Below are positions 8,986 to 19,885 of a stretch of 64,000 nt of DNA, one piece after another. This DNA is from JBCBSZ01 sp039818945. Lineage in GTDB: Bacteria; Actinomycetota; Acidimicrobiia; Acidimicrobiales; Poriferisodalaceae. The notes under the pieces are model-generated. The model worked only from the letters and a program-made list of their open reading frames with translations, was not told the DNA's origin and searched no databases. The position numbers and the translations under genes were made by a program. Each line of letters begins with the position of its first letter. Position 1 is the stretch's first letter. Where the stretch lies: NCBI GenBank assembly GCA_039818945.1, contig JBCBSZ010000016.1:1-64000 (forward strand). The letters run 5' to 3'.

Positions 8986-9576
8986 ATGGCGAGGCTCTCC
9001 GACGACCACGTGAAGCTCGCCCACGAGATCATCGGCCGCTACCCCCGCAAGCGGTCGGCGACGATCCCGCTGCTGCACCTCGCGCAGGAGCAGGACGGGT
9101 ACGTGACCGACGAGGCGATCGACCACATCGCCGAGCTGGTCGAGGCGACGCCGGCCGAGGTGCTGGGCACCTGCACCTTCTACGAGATGTTCAAGCGGCA
9201 CGAGGTCGGCCGCTACATGGTCAACGTCTGCACCAACATCTCGTGCCAGCTCCTCGGTGGCGAGGAGCTGCTGCACCACGCCGAGGAGACCCTCGGCATC
9301 CGGGCCGGCTCGACCACCCCCGACGGCCTCTTCACCCTCGAAGACGTCGAGTGCATCGCGGCGTGCACCGAGGCCCCGTGCCTCCAGGTCAACTACCGCT
9401 ACCGCTACCAGGTCACCGCCGACGACTTCGATCAGATGATCGACGACCTCCGCGCCGGTCGCCTCGACGACGAGGTGCCCGAGCACGGGGTCCTCGCCCG
9501 CATCCGACAGACGACCACCGACCGGTGGGCGGGCCGCGACGACGCCCTGCCGCCGGTCGCCGAGAACCTGGGTTAG
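8986..9576 (+). CDS. NADH-quinone oxidoreductase subunit E (set 1)
   Basis: 24-kDa type thioredoxin-like subunit of the NADH-oxidising module; 196 residues. It holds cluster N1a: the first cysteine pair is in CTNISC and the second in CIAACTEAPC. I chose the ATG after GAAGGAGG, not the upstream GTG, because the extra N-terminal residues come from the hairpin repeat. NuoE, F and G are present only in this first set. Confidence 0.94.
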   Translation: MARLSDDHVKLAHEIIGRYPRKRSATIPLLHLAQEQDGYVTDEAIDHIAELVEATPAEVLGTCTFYEMFKRHEVGRYMVNVCTNISCQLLGGEELLHHAEETLGIRAGSTTPDGLFTLEDVECIAACTEAPCLQVNYRYRYQVTADDFDQMIDDLRAGRLDDEVPEHGVLARIRQTTTDRWAGRDDALPPVAENLG

Positions 9577-9582
9577 GGAGCG

Positions 9583-10893
9583 ATGAGCGACATCCCCAAG
9601 ATCGTCACCTCCCGGTGGGACCTCGACGACGGCCACACGCTCGAGCGCTACGTCGAGACCGGCGGCTACCAGGCCATCCGGAAGGCGCTCACCGACATGG
9701 AGCCCGACCAGGTCCACGACGAGGTCAAGACGGCCAGCCTGCTCGGCCGCGGCGGGGCCGGGTTCCCGGCCGGCATCAAGTGGGGCTTCTGCCCGCCCGG
9801 CGTGTTCCCGCGCTACCTGGTGGTCAACGGCGACGAGTCCGAGCCCGGCACCTACAAGGACCGGCTCCTCATGGAGCTCGACCCGCACCAGCTCATCGAG
9901 GGCATCCTCATCGCCTCGTACGCGGTCGGCTGCGCCCAGGCGTTCCTCTACGTCCGCGGCGAGATGGCGCTCGCCCAGGAGCGCCTTGCCCAGGCCCTCA
10001 ACGACGCCTACGAGGCCGGCTACGTCGGCACGAACGTCTGCGGGACCGACTGGTCGCTCGACATCACGCTGCACTGGGGCGCCGGCGCCTACATCGTCGG
10101 CGAGGAGACCGCCCTGATCGAGAGCCTCGAGGGCAACCGGGGCATGCCCCGGCTCAAGCCGCCGTACTTCCCGGCCGCCAAGGGCCTCTACATGCAGCCG
10201 ACGATCGTCAACAACGTCGAGACGCTCGCCAACCTGCCGTGGATCGTCTCCAACGGCGGACAGGCCTTCGCCGACCTCGGCTCGGAGAAGTCGACCGGCA
10301 CCCGCCTCTTCGCCGTCTCCGGTCACGTCAACCGGCCCGGCGTCCACGAGGTCGAGTTCGGGGTCACGACCTTCCGCGACCTCTTCGAGAAGCCGGAGTA
10401 CTGCGGTGGCATCCGCGAGGGTCGCAAGGTCAAGGCCTTCATCCCCGGCGGCGCCTCCGCGCCCTGGTTCTACGAGGAGCACCTCGACCTGCCCCTCGAC
10501 AACGGTGTGGTCGGCCAGAACGGCTCGATGCTCGGGTCCGGCGCCATCGTGGTCATGGACGAGACCACCGATGTGGTCAAGGCCGCGCTGCGACTCGTGC
10601 GCTTCTTCGCCCGCGAATCGTGCGGCAAGTGCACCCCGTGCCGCGAGGGCACGACCTGGCTCGAGAAGATCCTCGAGCGCATCGTGCGCGGCGGCGGGCG
10701 GCCGAGCGACCTCGAGCTGCTGATCGACGTCTCCGACAACATCTCGCCCGGCTCGCCACAGTTGCAGTGGCCGCCCCGCCAGACCACCATCTGCCCGCTC
10801 GGTCAGTCCGCGACCTCGCCCCTGATGTCAGGCATCCTGCGCTTCCGCGAGGAGTTCGAGGCCTACATCGAGCAGGCCCGGACCGCCGCCTGA
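9583..10893 (+). CDS. NADH-quinone oxidoreductase subunit F (set 1)
   Basis: 51-kDa type subunit that binds FMN and NADH and carries cluster N3; 436 residues. The nucleotide-binding loop GRGGAGFPAG and the GDESEPGTYKDR segment are present. The 4Fe-4S ligands are C347, C350 and C353 in CGKCTPC plus C404 in TICPLG. The start lies 6 nt after nuoE. It is the NADH entry point of the first complex I; the second set has no counterpart. Confidence 0.96.
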   Translation: MSDIPKIVTSRWDLDDGHTLERYVETGGYQAIRKALTDMEPDQVHDEVKTASLLGRGGAGFPAGIKWGFCPPGVFPRYLVVNGDESEPGTYKDRLLMELDPHQLIEGILIASYAVGCAQAFLYVRGEMALAQERLAQALNDAYEAGYVGTNVCGTDWSLDITLHWGAGAYIVGEETALIESLEGNRGMPRLKPPYFPAAKGLYMQPTIVNNVETLANLPWIVSNGGQAFADLGSEKSTGTRLFAVSGHVNRPGVHEVEFGVTTFRDLFEKPEYCGGIREGRKVKAFIPGGASAPWFYEEHLDLPLDNGVVGQNGSMLGSGAIVVMDETTDVVKAALRLVRFFARESCGKCTPCREGTTWLEKILERIVRGGGRPSDLELLIDVSDNISPGSPQLQWPPRQTTICPLGQSATSPLMSGILRFREEFEAYIEQARTAA

Positions 10894-10942
10894 GCGTCAC
10901 GACCCGCCCCGCCGACCACGAGCAGAAGAAGACGCGAAGCCC

Positions 10943-13462
10943 ATGACCGACGTCACCGAGGAGCAGGTCACCGTCACCGTCACGATCGACGGCCGCGAGA
11001 TCGACGCCCGCCCCGGCGAGCTCGTGATCGCCGCCGCCGAGCGGCACGGCGTCCACATCCCCCGCTTCTGCTGGCATCCCCGGATGCCCGAGGTGGGGAT
11101 GTGTCGGATGTGCATCGTCGAGATCGACACGGGCCGCGGGCCGGCGCTGCAGCCGTCGTGCATGGTGCCGGTGTCCGACGGCATGACCGTCGACACCCAG
11201 AGCGACACGACCAAGAAGGCCCAGGACGGGATCCTCGAGTTCCTGCTGATCAACCACCCGCTCGACTGCCCGGTCTGTGACAAGGGCGGCGAGTGCCCGC
11301 TGCAGGACCAGACCCTGTCGTTCGGCCCCGGTGAGACCCGCATGGTCGAGGAGAAGCGGCACTACGAGAAGCCGATCCCGATCAGCGACCTCGTCTTCCT
11401 CGATCGCGAGCGCTGCATCCTCTGCGACCGCTGCACCCGCTTCGCCGACGAGATCGCCGGTGACCCGCTGATCCACTTCCTCGACCGCGGCAACCAGACC
11501 CAGGTCAACACCTTCCCGGACGACCCGTTCAGCTCGTACTTCTCCGGCAACACGGTGCAGATCTGCCCGGTCGGCGCGCTCACCGCGTCGAGCTACCGGT
11601 TCAAGGCCCGCCCGTGGGACCTCGAGGAGGCCGAGTCGACCTGCACGACGTGCTCGGTCGGCTGCCGGGTCGCCACCCAGTCCTCGCGCAACGAGGTGGT
11701 GCGCGTCCTCGGCGTCGACACCGACCCGCTCGACACCCGCGACGGCCTGCGACCGGTCAACGAGGGCTGGCTGTGCGACCGCGGCCGCTTCGACTTCGAG
11801 TCGCTCAACTCCGAGCACCGCCTCCGGGTGCCGCTCGTGCGCGACACCGCCGACGCCGATGCGCTCGTCGAGGCCTCCTGGCCCGGAGCGATCACCGCGG
11901 CCGCCGACGGCATCCGTGCCGCCATCGACGAGCACGGCGCCGACTCGGTGGCCGTGCTCGGCGGCGCCCGGCTCACCAACGAGGCGGCCTACGCCTGGTC
12001 GAAGCTCGCCCGCAGCGTCATCGGCACCGATCACGTCGACGCCCAGCTCGGCGACGGGCTGCCGGCCGACCTCGTGCTCGGCCTGCCGCGGGCGACCGTC
12101 GACGACGCCTGCACCGCCACGACCCTGCTCTGGATCGGCCCCGACCCGAAGGAGGAGCTGCCCGTCCTGCACCTCCGCCTGCGGGCCGCGGTCAAGGCGG
12201 GGACCGTGCGGATCGTCGAGCTGACGCCGCACGACACCGCGCTCACACCCCTGTCGAAGCTGTCGGTGCGCTACCGGCCCGGCGAGCTGGCCCAGGCGGT
12301 CGCCGGGCTGCTCGGCGGCGGTGGGCCCGACGTCGGCGGCGCCGACGCCGACGCGCTCGGCCGAGCGAAGGAGCTCCTCGACGAGGGGTCGCTGGTCGTC
12401 GCGCTCGGCCGCACGTCGATCGCCGAGTCGGTCGACCCGACCGTCGAGGGCGCGCTGGCGCTGGCCGACGCCTACCCCGAGGCGACCTTCCTGCCGCTGC
12501 TGCGCCGCGGGAACGTCAACGGCGCGCTGGCCATGGGCCTCGCTCCGGGGGTCCTGCCCGGCGCGACGAGCTTCGCCACCGGTCGAGACCACTGGGCCGA
12601 GCACTGGGGCGACCTGCCCGCCGAGGCGGGCCTCGACGCCGCCGGCATCCTCGACGCCGCGGCGAACGGCCGCATCCGGGCACTGGTCCTCGTCGGCGCC
12701 GATCCGCTCGGCGACTGCCCCGACCGCGATCTCGCTCGCCGTGCCCTCGCCGGCGCCGGCTTCGTCGCGAGCATCGACACCCTGCCGAGCGAGTCGACGC
12801 TGCACGCCGACGTCGTGCTGGCCGCCTCGGCGTGGGGCGAGAGCCCCGGCACCACCACGAACCTCGAGGGCCGGGTCACGTCCCTCAGCCAGAAGGTCAC
12901 CCCGCCGGGCACCGCCCGGGCCGACTGGATGCTCGCCGCCGACCTCGCCACGGCACTCGGCGGCGACCTGGGCATCGCCTCGTTCGACGACCTCGCCGCC
13001 GAGATCGCCTCGACGGTGCCTGGTCATGCCCGCATCTCCGACGTCGACGCCACCGACGGCGTGCTCGCCCTCCACGAGCGCGGCGATGCCGTCCCGCTCG
13101 TCGAGCGCCCCTCGATCGAGGCGACCTCGCCGGTGCCCGTCGACGCCTACTCGCTCCGCCTCGTCGTCGCCCGGAAGCTGTATGACGACGCGGTCAGCAC
13201 CCGCTACTCCGACCACCTCGCCCCGCTCGCCCCCGGTGCCGTGTTGCGCCTCAGCCCCTACGACTTCGACCGGGTCGGCGTGGGATCCGGCGGCCAGCTG
13301 CAGGTCACCTCCGACCGCGGGACGGTCGTGCTCACCGTCGGCGCCGACCCGGCCGTGCCCGACGGCGTCGCGCTGCTCGCCGCGAACCAGTCCGACGTGG
13401 CGGCCGAGGACCTCATCGAGCTCGGCGCCCGCCTCACGAAGGTCCGGGTCGAGACCCTGTGA
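10943..13462 (+). CDS. NADH-quinone oxidoreductase subunit G (set 1)
   Basis: Large iron-sulfur subunit of complex I, 839 residues. In order: a plant-type 2Fe-2S domain starting at C43 (CWHP...CRMC), the CPVCDKGGECPL motif, CILCDRC, then TCTTCSVGC opening a molybdopterin-oxidoreductase-like domain that lacks cofactor in this family. The C-terminal third is divergent, as in other actinobacterial NuoG. It passes electrons from NuoF to NuoI. Confidence 0.95.
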   Translation: MTDVTEEQVTVTVTIDGREIDARPGELVIAAAERHGVHIPRFCWHPRMPEVGMCRMCIVEIDTGRGPALQPSCMVPVSDGMTVDTQSDTTKKAQDGILEFLLINHPLDCPVCDKGGECPLQDQTLSFGPGETRMVEEKRHYEKPIPISDLVFLDRERCILCDRCTRFADEIAGDPLIHFLDRGNQTQVNTFPDDPFSSYFSGNTVQICPVGALTASSYRFKARPWDLEEAESTCTTCSVGCRVATQSSRNEVVRVLGVDTDPLDTRDGLRPVNEGWLCDRGRFDFESLNSEHRLRVPLVRDTADADALVEASWPGAITAAADGIRAAIDEHGADSVAVLGGARLTNEAAYAWSKLARSVIGTDHVDAQLGDGLPADLVLGLPRATVDDACTATTLLWIGPDPKEELPVLHLRLRAAVKAGTVRIVELTPHDTALTPLSKLSVRYRPGELAQAVAGLLGGGGPDVGGADADALGRAKELLDEGSLVVALGRTSIAESVDPTVEGALALADAYPEATFLPLLRRGNVNGALAMGLAPGVLPGATSFATGRDHWAEHWGDLPAEAGLDAAGILDAAANGRIRALVLVGADPLGDCPDRDLARRALAGAGFVASIDTLPSESTLHADVVLAASAWGESPGTTTNLEGRVTSLSQKVTPPGTARADWMLAADLATALGGDLGIASFDDLAAEIASTVPGHARISDVDATDGVLALHERGDAVPLVERPSIEATSPVPVDAYSLRLVVARKLYDDAVSTRYSDHLAPLAPGAVLRLSPYDFDRVGVGSGGQLQVTSDRGTVVLTVGADPAVPDGVALLAANQSDVAAEDLIELGARLTKVRVETL

Positions 13463-13480
13463 GGGGTACGGCACGACCGG

Positions 13481-13496
13481 TGGCCCAGAGGTGGGC
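13481..13496 (+). other. Small intergenic hairpin before nuoH
   Basis: GGCCCA-GAGG-TGGGCC forms a perfect 6-bp stem with a 4-nt loop in the 57-nt nuoG/nuoH gap. It resembles in position, but not in flanks, the hairpin repeats before nuoE and nuoN. A role in differential expression or mRNA processing within the operon is possible. Confidence 0.45.
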
Positions 13497-13519
13497 CGTG
13501 ATGGGGAAGACTGTCGCCG

Positions 13520-14734
13520 ATGGGTGATCCGCTGCTGCAGGGCAACGTCGACTGGGGCGATGTCTTCCTGATGGCCTTCAAGGTCGGCGTCGGCTTCGTC
13601 GTCGGCCTCCTCGCCACGGTCTTCATGGTCTGGTTCGAGCGCAAGCTCATCGGCAAGATGCAGAACCGCGTCGGCCCGAAGGAAGCCGGCCCCTTCGGCA
13701 TGCTCCAGAGCCTCGCCGACGGCATCAAGTTCTTCTTCAAGGAAGACCTGCGCCCGGCCAACGCCGATCCCCTGATCTTCCGGCTGGCGCCCTACATCGC
13801 CACCGTCACCGCGCTGTTGTCGCTCTCGGTCGTCCCGATCGCAGGTGACTTCCGCGACGGCGGCGACGGCACGGTCAGCCTGTTCGGCCAGCGGACCTAC
13901 GGCATGGTCGCCGACCCGCCGGCCGGCATCCTGTTCCTGCTCGCCATGTCGTCGATCGCCGTCTACGGCGTGATGCTCGCCGGCTGGGCCTCGGGCTCGA
14001 AGTACCCACTGCTCGGTTCGGTGCGCGCCTCCGCACAGGCCATCTCCTACGAGGCGGCGCTCGGCCTCGCCGTCGTCGCGGTCGTGCTGGTCTCCGGCAC
14101 GCTGTCGACCCACGGCATCGTCGCCGAGCAGGCCGGCGGCATCCGCAACTGGGGCTTCCTGTCGACCGGCCTGCTGCCGTTCGTGATCTTCCTCATCGCA
14201 GCGACCGCCGAGCTCAACCGCCCGCCGTTCGACCTGGTCGAGGCCGAGCAGGAGCTCGTCGGCGGTTTCCACACCGAGTACGCCTCGATCCGGTTCGCGC
14301 TGTTCTTCCTGGCCGAGTTCATGAACGTCGTGACCATGTCGGCGATCATGGTGACGCTCTTCTTCGGCGGCCCGTTGCCACCGGTCGACAGCGACATCTT
14401 CTACTGGATCCCCGGACCCATCTGGTTCGCCGCGAAGTTGATGGTCTTCCTGTTCATCTTCGTGTGGTTCCGGGCCACGCTGCCCCGCCTGCGCTACGAC
14501 CAGCTCATGAACCTGGGCTGGAAGGTGATGATCCCCGCCGCCCTCGGCTGGCTCCTGGCGCTGTCGTCCATCCGGCTCGCCCGCCTCGAAGAGAACAGCG
14601 ACTGGAACCTCGTCATCCTGATCGGCGGGGGGCTCGCCATCTTCGCCGTCAGCCTGGCGTTGCTGTTGGTGGCGATCCGCGCCGGCGACCGGGCCTACGA
14701 TGCCGAGCTGGAAGCTGAGGCCTCGCGACGATGA
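13520..14734 (+). CDS. NADH-quinone oxidoreductase subunit H (set 1)
   Basis: Membrane subunit at the base of the quinone channel; 404 residues and eight or more helices. The loop ERKLIGKMQNRVGP and the acidic loop AELNRPPFDLVEAEQELV, conserved for coupling quinone chemistry to proton transfer, are both present. The C-terminus has an extra 50 residues with one more hydrophobic segment. It lies 57 nt after nuoG. Confidence 0.95.
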   Translation: MGDPLLQGNVDWGDVFLMAFKVGVGFVVGLLATVFMVWFERKLIGKMQNRVGPKEAGPFGMLQSLADGIKFFFKEDLRPANADPLIFRLAPYIATVTALLSLSVVPIAGDFRDGGDGTVSLFGQRTYGMVADPPAGILFLLAMSSIAVYGVMLAGWASGSKYPLLGSVRASAQAISYEAALGLAVVAVVLVSGTLSTHGIVAEQAGGIRNWGFLSTGLLPFVIFLIAATAELNRPPFDLVEAEQELVGGFHTEYASIRFALFFLAEFMNVVTMSAIMVTLFFGGPLPPVDSDIFYWIPGPIWFAAKLMVFLFIFVWFRATLPRLRYDQLMNLGWKVMIPAALGWLLALSSIRLARLEENSDWNLVILIGGGLAIFAVSLALLLVAIRAGDRAYDAELEAEASRR

Positions 14735-14768
14735 CCCCCACCCACGACCTCGAGAGGACCCCGTAGGC

Positions 14769-15440
14769 ATGGGCTACCTCGACGGATTCCGCGTCACCTT
14801 CAACAAGCTCTTCGACGATCAGGTCACCACCAACTACCCCTACGAGAAGCGGCCCAAGCCGGTCCGCTTCCACGGTCGTCACGTCCTCAACCGCTACGAG
14901 GACGGCATGGAGAAGTGCATCGGCTGCGAGCTCTGCGCCGGTGTGTGCCCGGCCCGCTGCATCTACGTGCGCGGCGCCGACAACGATCCCGACGACCCGA
15001 CCTCGCCCGGTGAGCGATTCGGCTACGTCTACGAGATCAACTACCTGCGCTGCATCCACTGCGACCTCTGCGTCGAGGCCTGCCCGACCGAGGCCATCAC
15101 CGAATCGAAGGTCTTCGAGTTCTCCTTCACGAACCGCCAGGATGCGATCTACACCAAGGACGAGCTGCTCGTCACCGACGACGGCACGCCGCGCCAGCTC
15201 CCGTGGGAGCTGTGGATGGACGGCGACGCCGAGGCCACCTCCGGCTGGATGCGGGCCACCTCGCCGTCGGGCGACGCCAGCTACCAGGGTCGCAGCCACT
15301 GGTCCGGCGAGCTCGGCTTCGGTGTCCGCGCGCCCGAAGCCGGTCAGACCGCCACCGTCGAGGCCGACGAGCCCGCCGCCGACGACGGGCACGACGACCA
15401 GCACGACGACCAGCACGACGACCATGGACACGGGCACTGA
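14769..15440 (+). CDS. NADH-quinone oxidoreductase subunit I (set 1)
   Basis: TYKY-type subunit with clusters N6a and N6b; 223 residues. Motifs CIGCELCAGVCPARC and CIHCDLCVEACPTEA are intact. The C-terminus extends about 50 residues beyond the usual end and finishes in a His/Asp-rich tail made of repeated DDQH units. The ATG at 14769 was chosen because the family alignment begins here; an upstream in-frame ATG would add 23 unlike residues. The stop overlaps nuoJ as TGATG. Confidence 0.94.
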   Translation: MGYLDGFRVTFNKLFDDQVTTNYPYEKRPKPVRFHGRHVLNRYEDGMEKCIGCELCAGVCPARCIYVRGADNDPDDPTSPGERFGYVYEINYLRCIHCDLCVEACPTEAITESKVFEFSFTNRQDAIYTKDELLVTDDGTPRQLPWELWMDGDAEATSGWMRATSPSGDASYQGRSHWSGELGFGVRAPEAGQTATVEADEPAADDGHDDQHDDQHDDHGHGH

Positions 15441-15982
15441 TGCTCGACGCGTTCGTCTTCATCGTCGCCGGGGCCATGTGCCTCGCCGGCGCGATCGGCG
15501 TGGTGGCCTTCCGGAACCCGGTCCACAACGCGCTCTCGCTCGTGTTGACCCTGTTCGGCGTCGCCGTGCTCTTCGTCAGCCAGGAGGCGCACTTCCTGGC
15601 CGTCGTGCAGGTCATCGTCTACGCCGGTGCGATCGTCGTGCTGTTCCTGTTCGTCATCATGCTGCTCGGCGTCGACAAGGCCGAGCGGTTGGCGTTCGAC
15701 TCGATCAAGGCGCAGCGACCCGCCGCCGTGATCTTCGGGCTCGGATCGCTCGCGCTCATCGTCACCATGGTCGTGGCCACCGACTCGCCGGTCACGGGTG
15801 ATGCGACCGGCGCCATCATCGACGCCGAGCGTTCGAACATCTCGCAGCTGTCGATCTCGCTGTTCGAGGACTTCGTCTACGCGTTCGAGCTGACCTCGGT
15901 GCTGCTCGTGATCGCCGTCATCGGGGCGGTCGTGCTCGCTGCGAAGCAGCGCACCCGCGACGACGAGGAGGCCGGCGCCTGA
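15440..15982 (+). CDS. NADH-quinone oxidoreductase subunit J (set 1)
   Basis: Membrane subunit of complex I, 180 residues, five helices. The family segment VIVYAGAIVVLFLFVIMLLG on helix 3 is present. Start and stop overlap nuoI and nuoK as TGATG, which indicates tight translational coupling. NuoJ is known to help form the proton pathway next to NuoK. Confidence 0.94.
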   Translation: MLDAFVFIVAGAMCLAGAIGVVAFRNPVHNALSLVLTLFGVAVLFVSQEAHFLAVVQVIVYAGAIVVLFLFVIMLLGVDKAERLAFDSIKAQRPAAVIFGLGSLALIVTMVVATDSPVTGDATGAIIDAERSNISQLSISLFEDFVYAFELTSVLLVIAVIGAVVLAAKQRTRDDEEAGA

Positions 15983-16287
15983 TGGACGTCACGACCGGCT
16001 GGTACCTCGTCCTCGGCGCGCTGATCTTCACGATCGGCGGCGTCGGGCTCCTCCTGCGCCGCAACCCGATCGTGATGCTGATGTGCGTCGAGCTCATGCT
16101 CAACGGCGTCAACGTGACCTTCGTGGGCTTCTCCCGCGAGCTGGGCGACATCGCCGGACAGACCGTCGTGTTCTTCGTCCTGGTCGTCGCCGCCGCCGAG
16201 GTCGTGGTCGGCCTCGGGATCCTCGTGGCCGTGCTCCGCCGTCGCCCGGGTGCCACCGCGGACGACCTCACGAGCCTGAAGGGCTGA
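15982..16287 (+). CDS. NADH-quinone oxidoreductase subunit K (set 1)
   Basis: A 101-residue, three-helix, MrpC-like membrane subunit. Conserved membrane glutamates are visible in MCVELMLNGVN and in AAAEVVVGLGI. It overlaps nuoJ by one base, and its stop overlaps a 15-codon open frame that fills the gap to nuoL. Confidence 0.95.
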   Translation: MDVTTGWYLVLGALIFTIGGVGLLLRRNPIVMLMCVELMLNGVNVTFVGFSRELGDIAGQTVVFFVLVVAAAEVVVGLGILVAVLRRRPGATADDLTSLKG

Positions 16288-16334
16288 TGTCGGTGCGCGA
16301 GACGATCCAGATGACCAACGGGCTGAGGGGTTAG
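16287..16334 (+). CDS. Possible 15-residue micro-ORF between nuoK and nuoL
   Basis: ATG overlaps the nuoK stop (TGATG), and the frame ends at TAG 5 nt before the nuoL start. The predicted peptide is MSVRETIQMTNGLRG. It may only carry ribosomes from nuoK to nuoL (translational coupling) and not make a functional peptide; it may also be chance. Confidence 0.3.
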   Translation: MSVRETIQMTNGLRG

Positions 16335-16338
16335 GGCC

Positions 16339-18237
16339 GTGCTCGATCTGGTCTGGTTGATCCCTGCCTTCCCGCTGGCCGGCTTCCTCGCCCTGCTGGT
16401 GTTCGGCCGGCGCCTCGGCGAGCCGTGGGCGGGCTGGGTGGCGACCGCTGCGTCCGGCGGTTCGTTCGTGGCGACCGTGATCGTCTACTTCGGTCTGCTC
16501 GCCGAGACGGCCGAGGAGCGCAGCTTCGAGCAGGTGCTCTTCGAGTGGGTCCCGGTCGGCGGCCTCGGGATCGAGGCGGGCTTCCTCGCCGATCCGCTCT
16601 CGATCACGATGGCGCTGTTCATCACCGGCGTCGCCACGCTGATCCACCTCTACGCCATCGGGTACATGCACGGCGACCCGAAGTTCTCGAAGTTCTTCGT
16701 CTACCTCAACCTCTTCCTGTTCTCGATGATCATCCTGGTCCTCGCGAACAACATGGTCCTCACCTTCCTCGGCTGGGAGGGCGTGGGGGCCTGCTCGTAC
16801 TTCCTCATCTCGTTCTGGTTCCACCGGTCGGAGGCACCGTCGGCGGGCAAGAAGGCCTTCGTCACCAACCGGATCGGTGACTTCGGCTACATGCTCGCCA
16901 TGTTCCTGGTCTTCCAGTTCCTCGGCACGCTGCAGTACACCGGCATCACCGAGAAGGCCGGCAACCTCGCCGAGACGAGCGCCGCCGCCATCACCCTGCT
17001 GCTGCTCCTCGCTGCGGCCGGCAAGTCGGCGCAGATCCCGCTGTTCGTCTGGCTGCCCGACGCCATGGCCGGCCCGACGCCGGTCTCCGCGATGGTGCAC
17101 GCGGCGACGATGGTCACCTCCGGCGTCTACCTGACGGCTCGCATGAACGCCGTGCTCTTCCAGGCACCCGACTGGTCGACCGACGTCATCGCCTGGATCG
17201 GAGCGCTCACGGCGCTCTTCGCCGCCACCGCCGCGATCGCCCAGAACGACATCAAACGGGTGCTCGCGTACTCCACCATCAGCCAGCTCGGCTACATGTT
17301 CCTCGCCATCGGCCTCGGCGCGTACGTGGCGGCGATCTTCCACGTCATCACCCACGCGTTCTTCAAGGCCCTGCTCTTCCTCGGCTCCGGCTCGGTCATC
17401 CACGGGATGCACGACGAACAGGACATGAGACGCATGGGCGGGCTCCGCAAGGTCATGCCCTTCACCGCCGGCACGTTCATCGTCGGCTGGTTGGCGATCG
17501 CCGGCATCCCGCCGTTCTCGGGCTTCTGGTCCAAGGACGAGATCCTGCTGTTCGCGTGGGAGCAGAACGTGGCCCTCGCCGCCATCGGCTTCGTGGTGGC
17601 GATCCTCACCGCCTTCTACATGAGCCGGCAGGTGTTCATGGTCTTCTTCGGCGAGCCCCGCTGGGACGCCGAGATCGACGGTGAGCCACCCGAGCACGAG
17701 ATCCACCCCCACGAGAGCTCGCCGCTCATGTGGATGCCGCTGGTCGTGCTCGCCGTGTTGGCCTTCGCTGGGGGGTTCATCAACACCCCGATCACCAAGG
17801 ACCTCCTCTTCCTCGAGCACTTCCTCGAACCGGTCTTCGAGGGACGCCTCCTCGAGCTCGAGGCGAAGGGTGGCGAGAAGCTGATCTTCGGCACCCTCGC
17901 GACCCTGACCGCCGTCGCCGGCATCGCCATGGCCGTGCCGGTCTACCTCCGCAAGCGGCGAGAACCGGTCGAGCCCGAGGTGCTCGAGCACGCCTGGTAC
18001 TACGACGAGTCGATCGCCAAGTTCGCCGGCGGCCCCGGTCGCCAGGCCTTCCAGGCGGCTGCCGACGCCGACCAGGGCATCGTCGACGGCGCGGTCAACG
18101 GTGTCGCCACGCTCGTCCGAGAGATCGGTGGTCGGGGCCGGTCGACGGCCACGGGCCTCGTCCGCAACTACGCGATCCCGATCGCCATCGGCGCCGTGCT
18201 GCTCGGCGGCTGGTTCCTCACGAGGGCGAGCTTCTAG
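16339..18237 (+). CDS. NADH-quinone oxidoreductase subunit L (set 1)
   Basis: Large antiporter-like proton-pumping subunit, 632 residues with about 16 helices. Family segments include HLYAIGYMHGD, the GWEGVGACSYFLI helix with its key glutamate, and VWLPDAMAGPTPVSA. The C-terminus fits the long lateral helix and final membrane helix of NuoL. The GTG start follows GAGGGG. It ends directly before the nuoM ATG. Confidence 0.95.
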   Translation: MLDLVWLIPAFPLAGFLALLVFGRRLGEPWAGWVATAASGGSFVATVIVYFGLLAETAEERSFEQVLFEWVPVGGLGIEAGFLADPLSITMALFITGVATLIHLYAIGYMHGDPKFSKFFVYLNLFLFSMIILVLANNMVLTFLGWEGVGACSYFLISFWFHRSEAPSAGKKAFVTNRIGDFGYMLAMFLVFQFLGTLQYTGITEKAGNLAETSAAAITLLLLLAAAGKSAQIPLFVWLPDAMAGPTPVSAMVHAATMVTSGVYLTARMNAVLFQAPDWSTDVIAWIGALTALFAATAAIAQNDIKRVLAYSTISQLGYMFLAIGLGAYVAAIFHVITHAFFKALLFLGSGSVIHGMHDEQDMRRMGGLRKVMPFTAGTFIVGWLAIAGIPPFSGFWSKDEILLFAWEQNVALAAIGFVVAILTAFYMSRQVFMVFFGEPRWDAEIDGEPPEHEIHPHESSPLMWMPLVVLAVLAFAGGFINTPITKDLLFLEHFLEPVFEGRLLELEAKGGEKLIFGTLATLTAVAGIAMAVPVYLRKRREPVEPEVLEHAWYYDESIAKFAGGPGRQAFQAAADADQGIVDGAVNGVATLVREIGGRGRSTATGLVRNYAIPIAIGAVLLGGWFLTRASF

Positions 18238-19831
<1,594 letters not shown>

Positions 19832-19833
<2 letters not shown>

Positions 19834-19876
19834 GCCGCACGGAGCGGGTCATGACCCGCCAGAAGGCGAAGGGGGG
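19832..19876 (+). repeat. Intergenic hairpin repeat, copy B (nuoM/nuoN)
   Basis: Same architecture as copy A: GAGCCGCACGG, then a palindromic centre, then CCAGAAGGCGAAGG. The centre is GCGGGTCATGACCCGC (19844-19859), a perfect 16-bp palindrome whose sequence differs from copy A but keeps pairing. The overlapping CGCC-AGAA-GGCG stem is at 19857-19868. It starts in the nuoM stop and runs into the nuoN ribosome-binding site. Confidence 0.7.
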
Positions 19877-19885
19877 AGAGGAGTG

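Noticed and set aside
10577..14770. A 1397-codon minus-strand open frame opposite nuoG/nuoH
   Set aside because: Antisense shadow caused by high GC at third codon positions.
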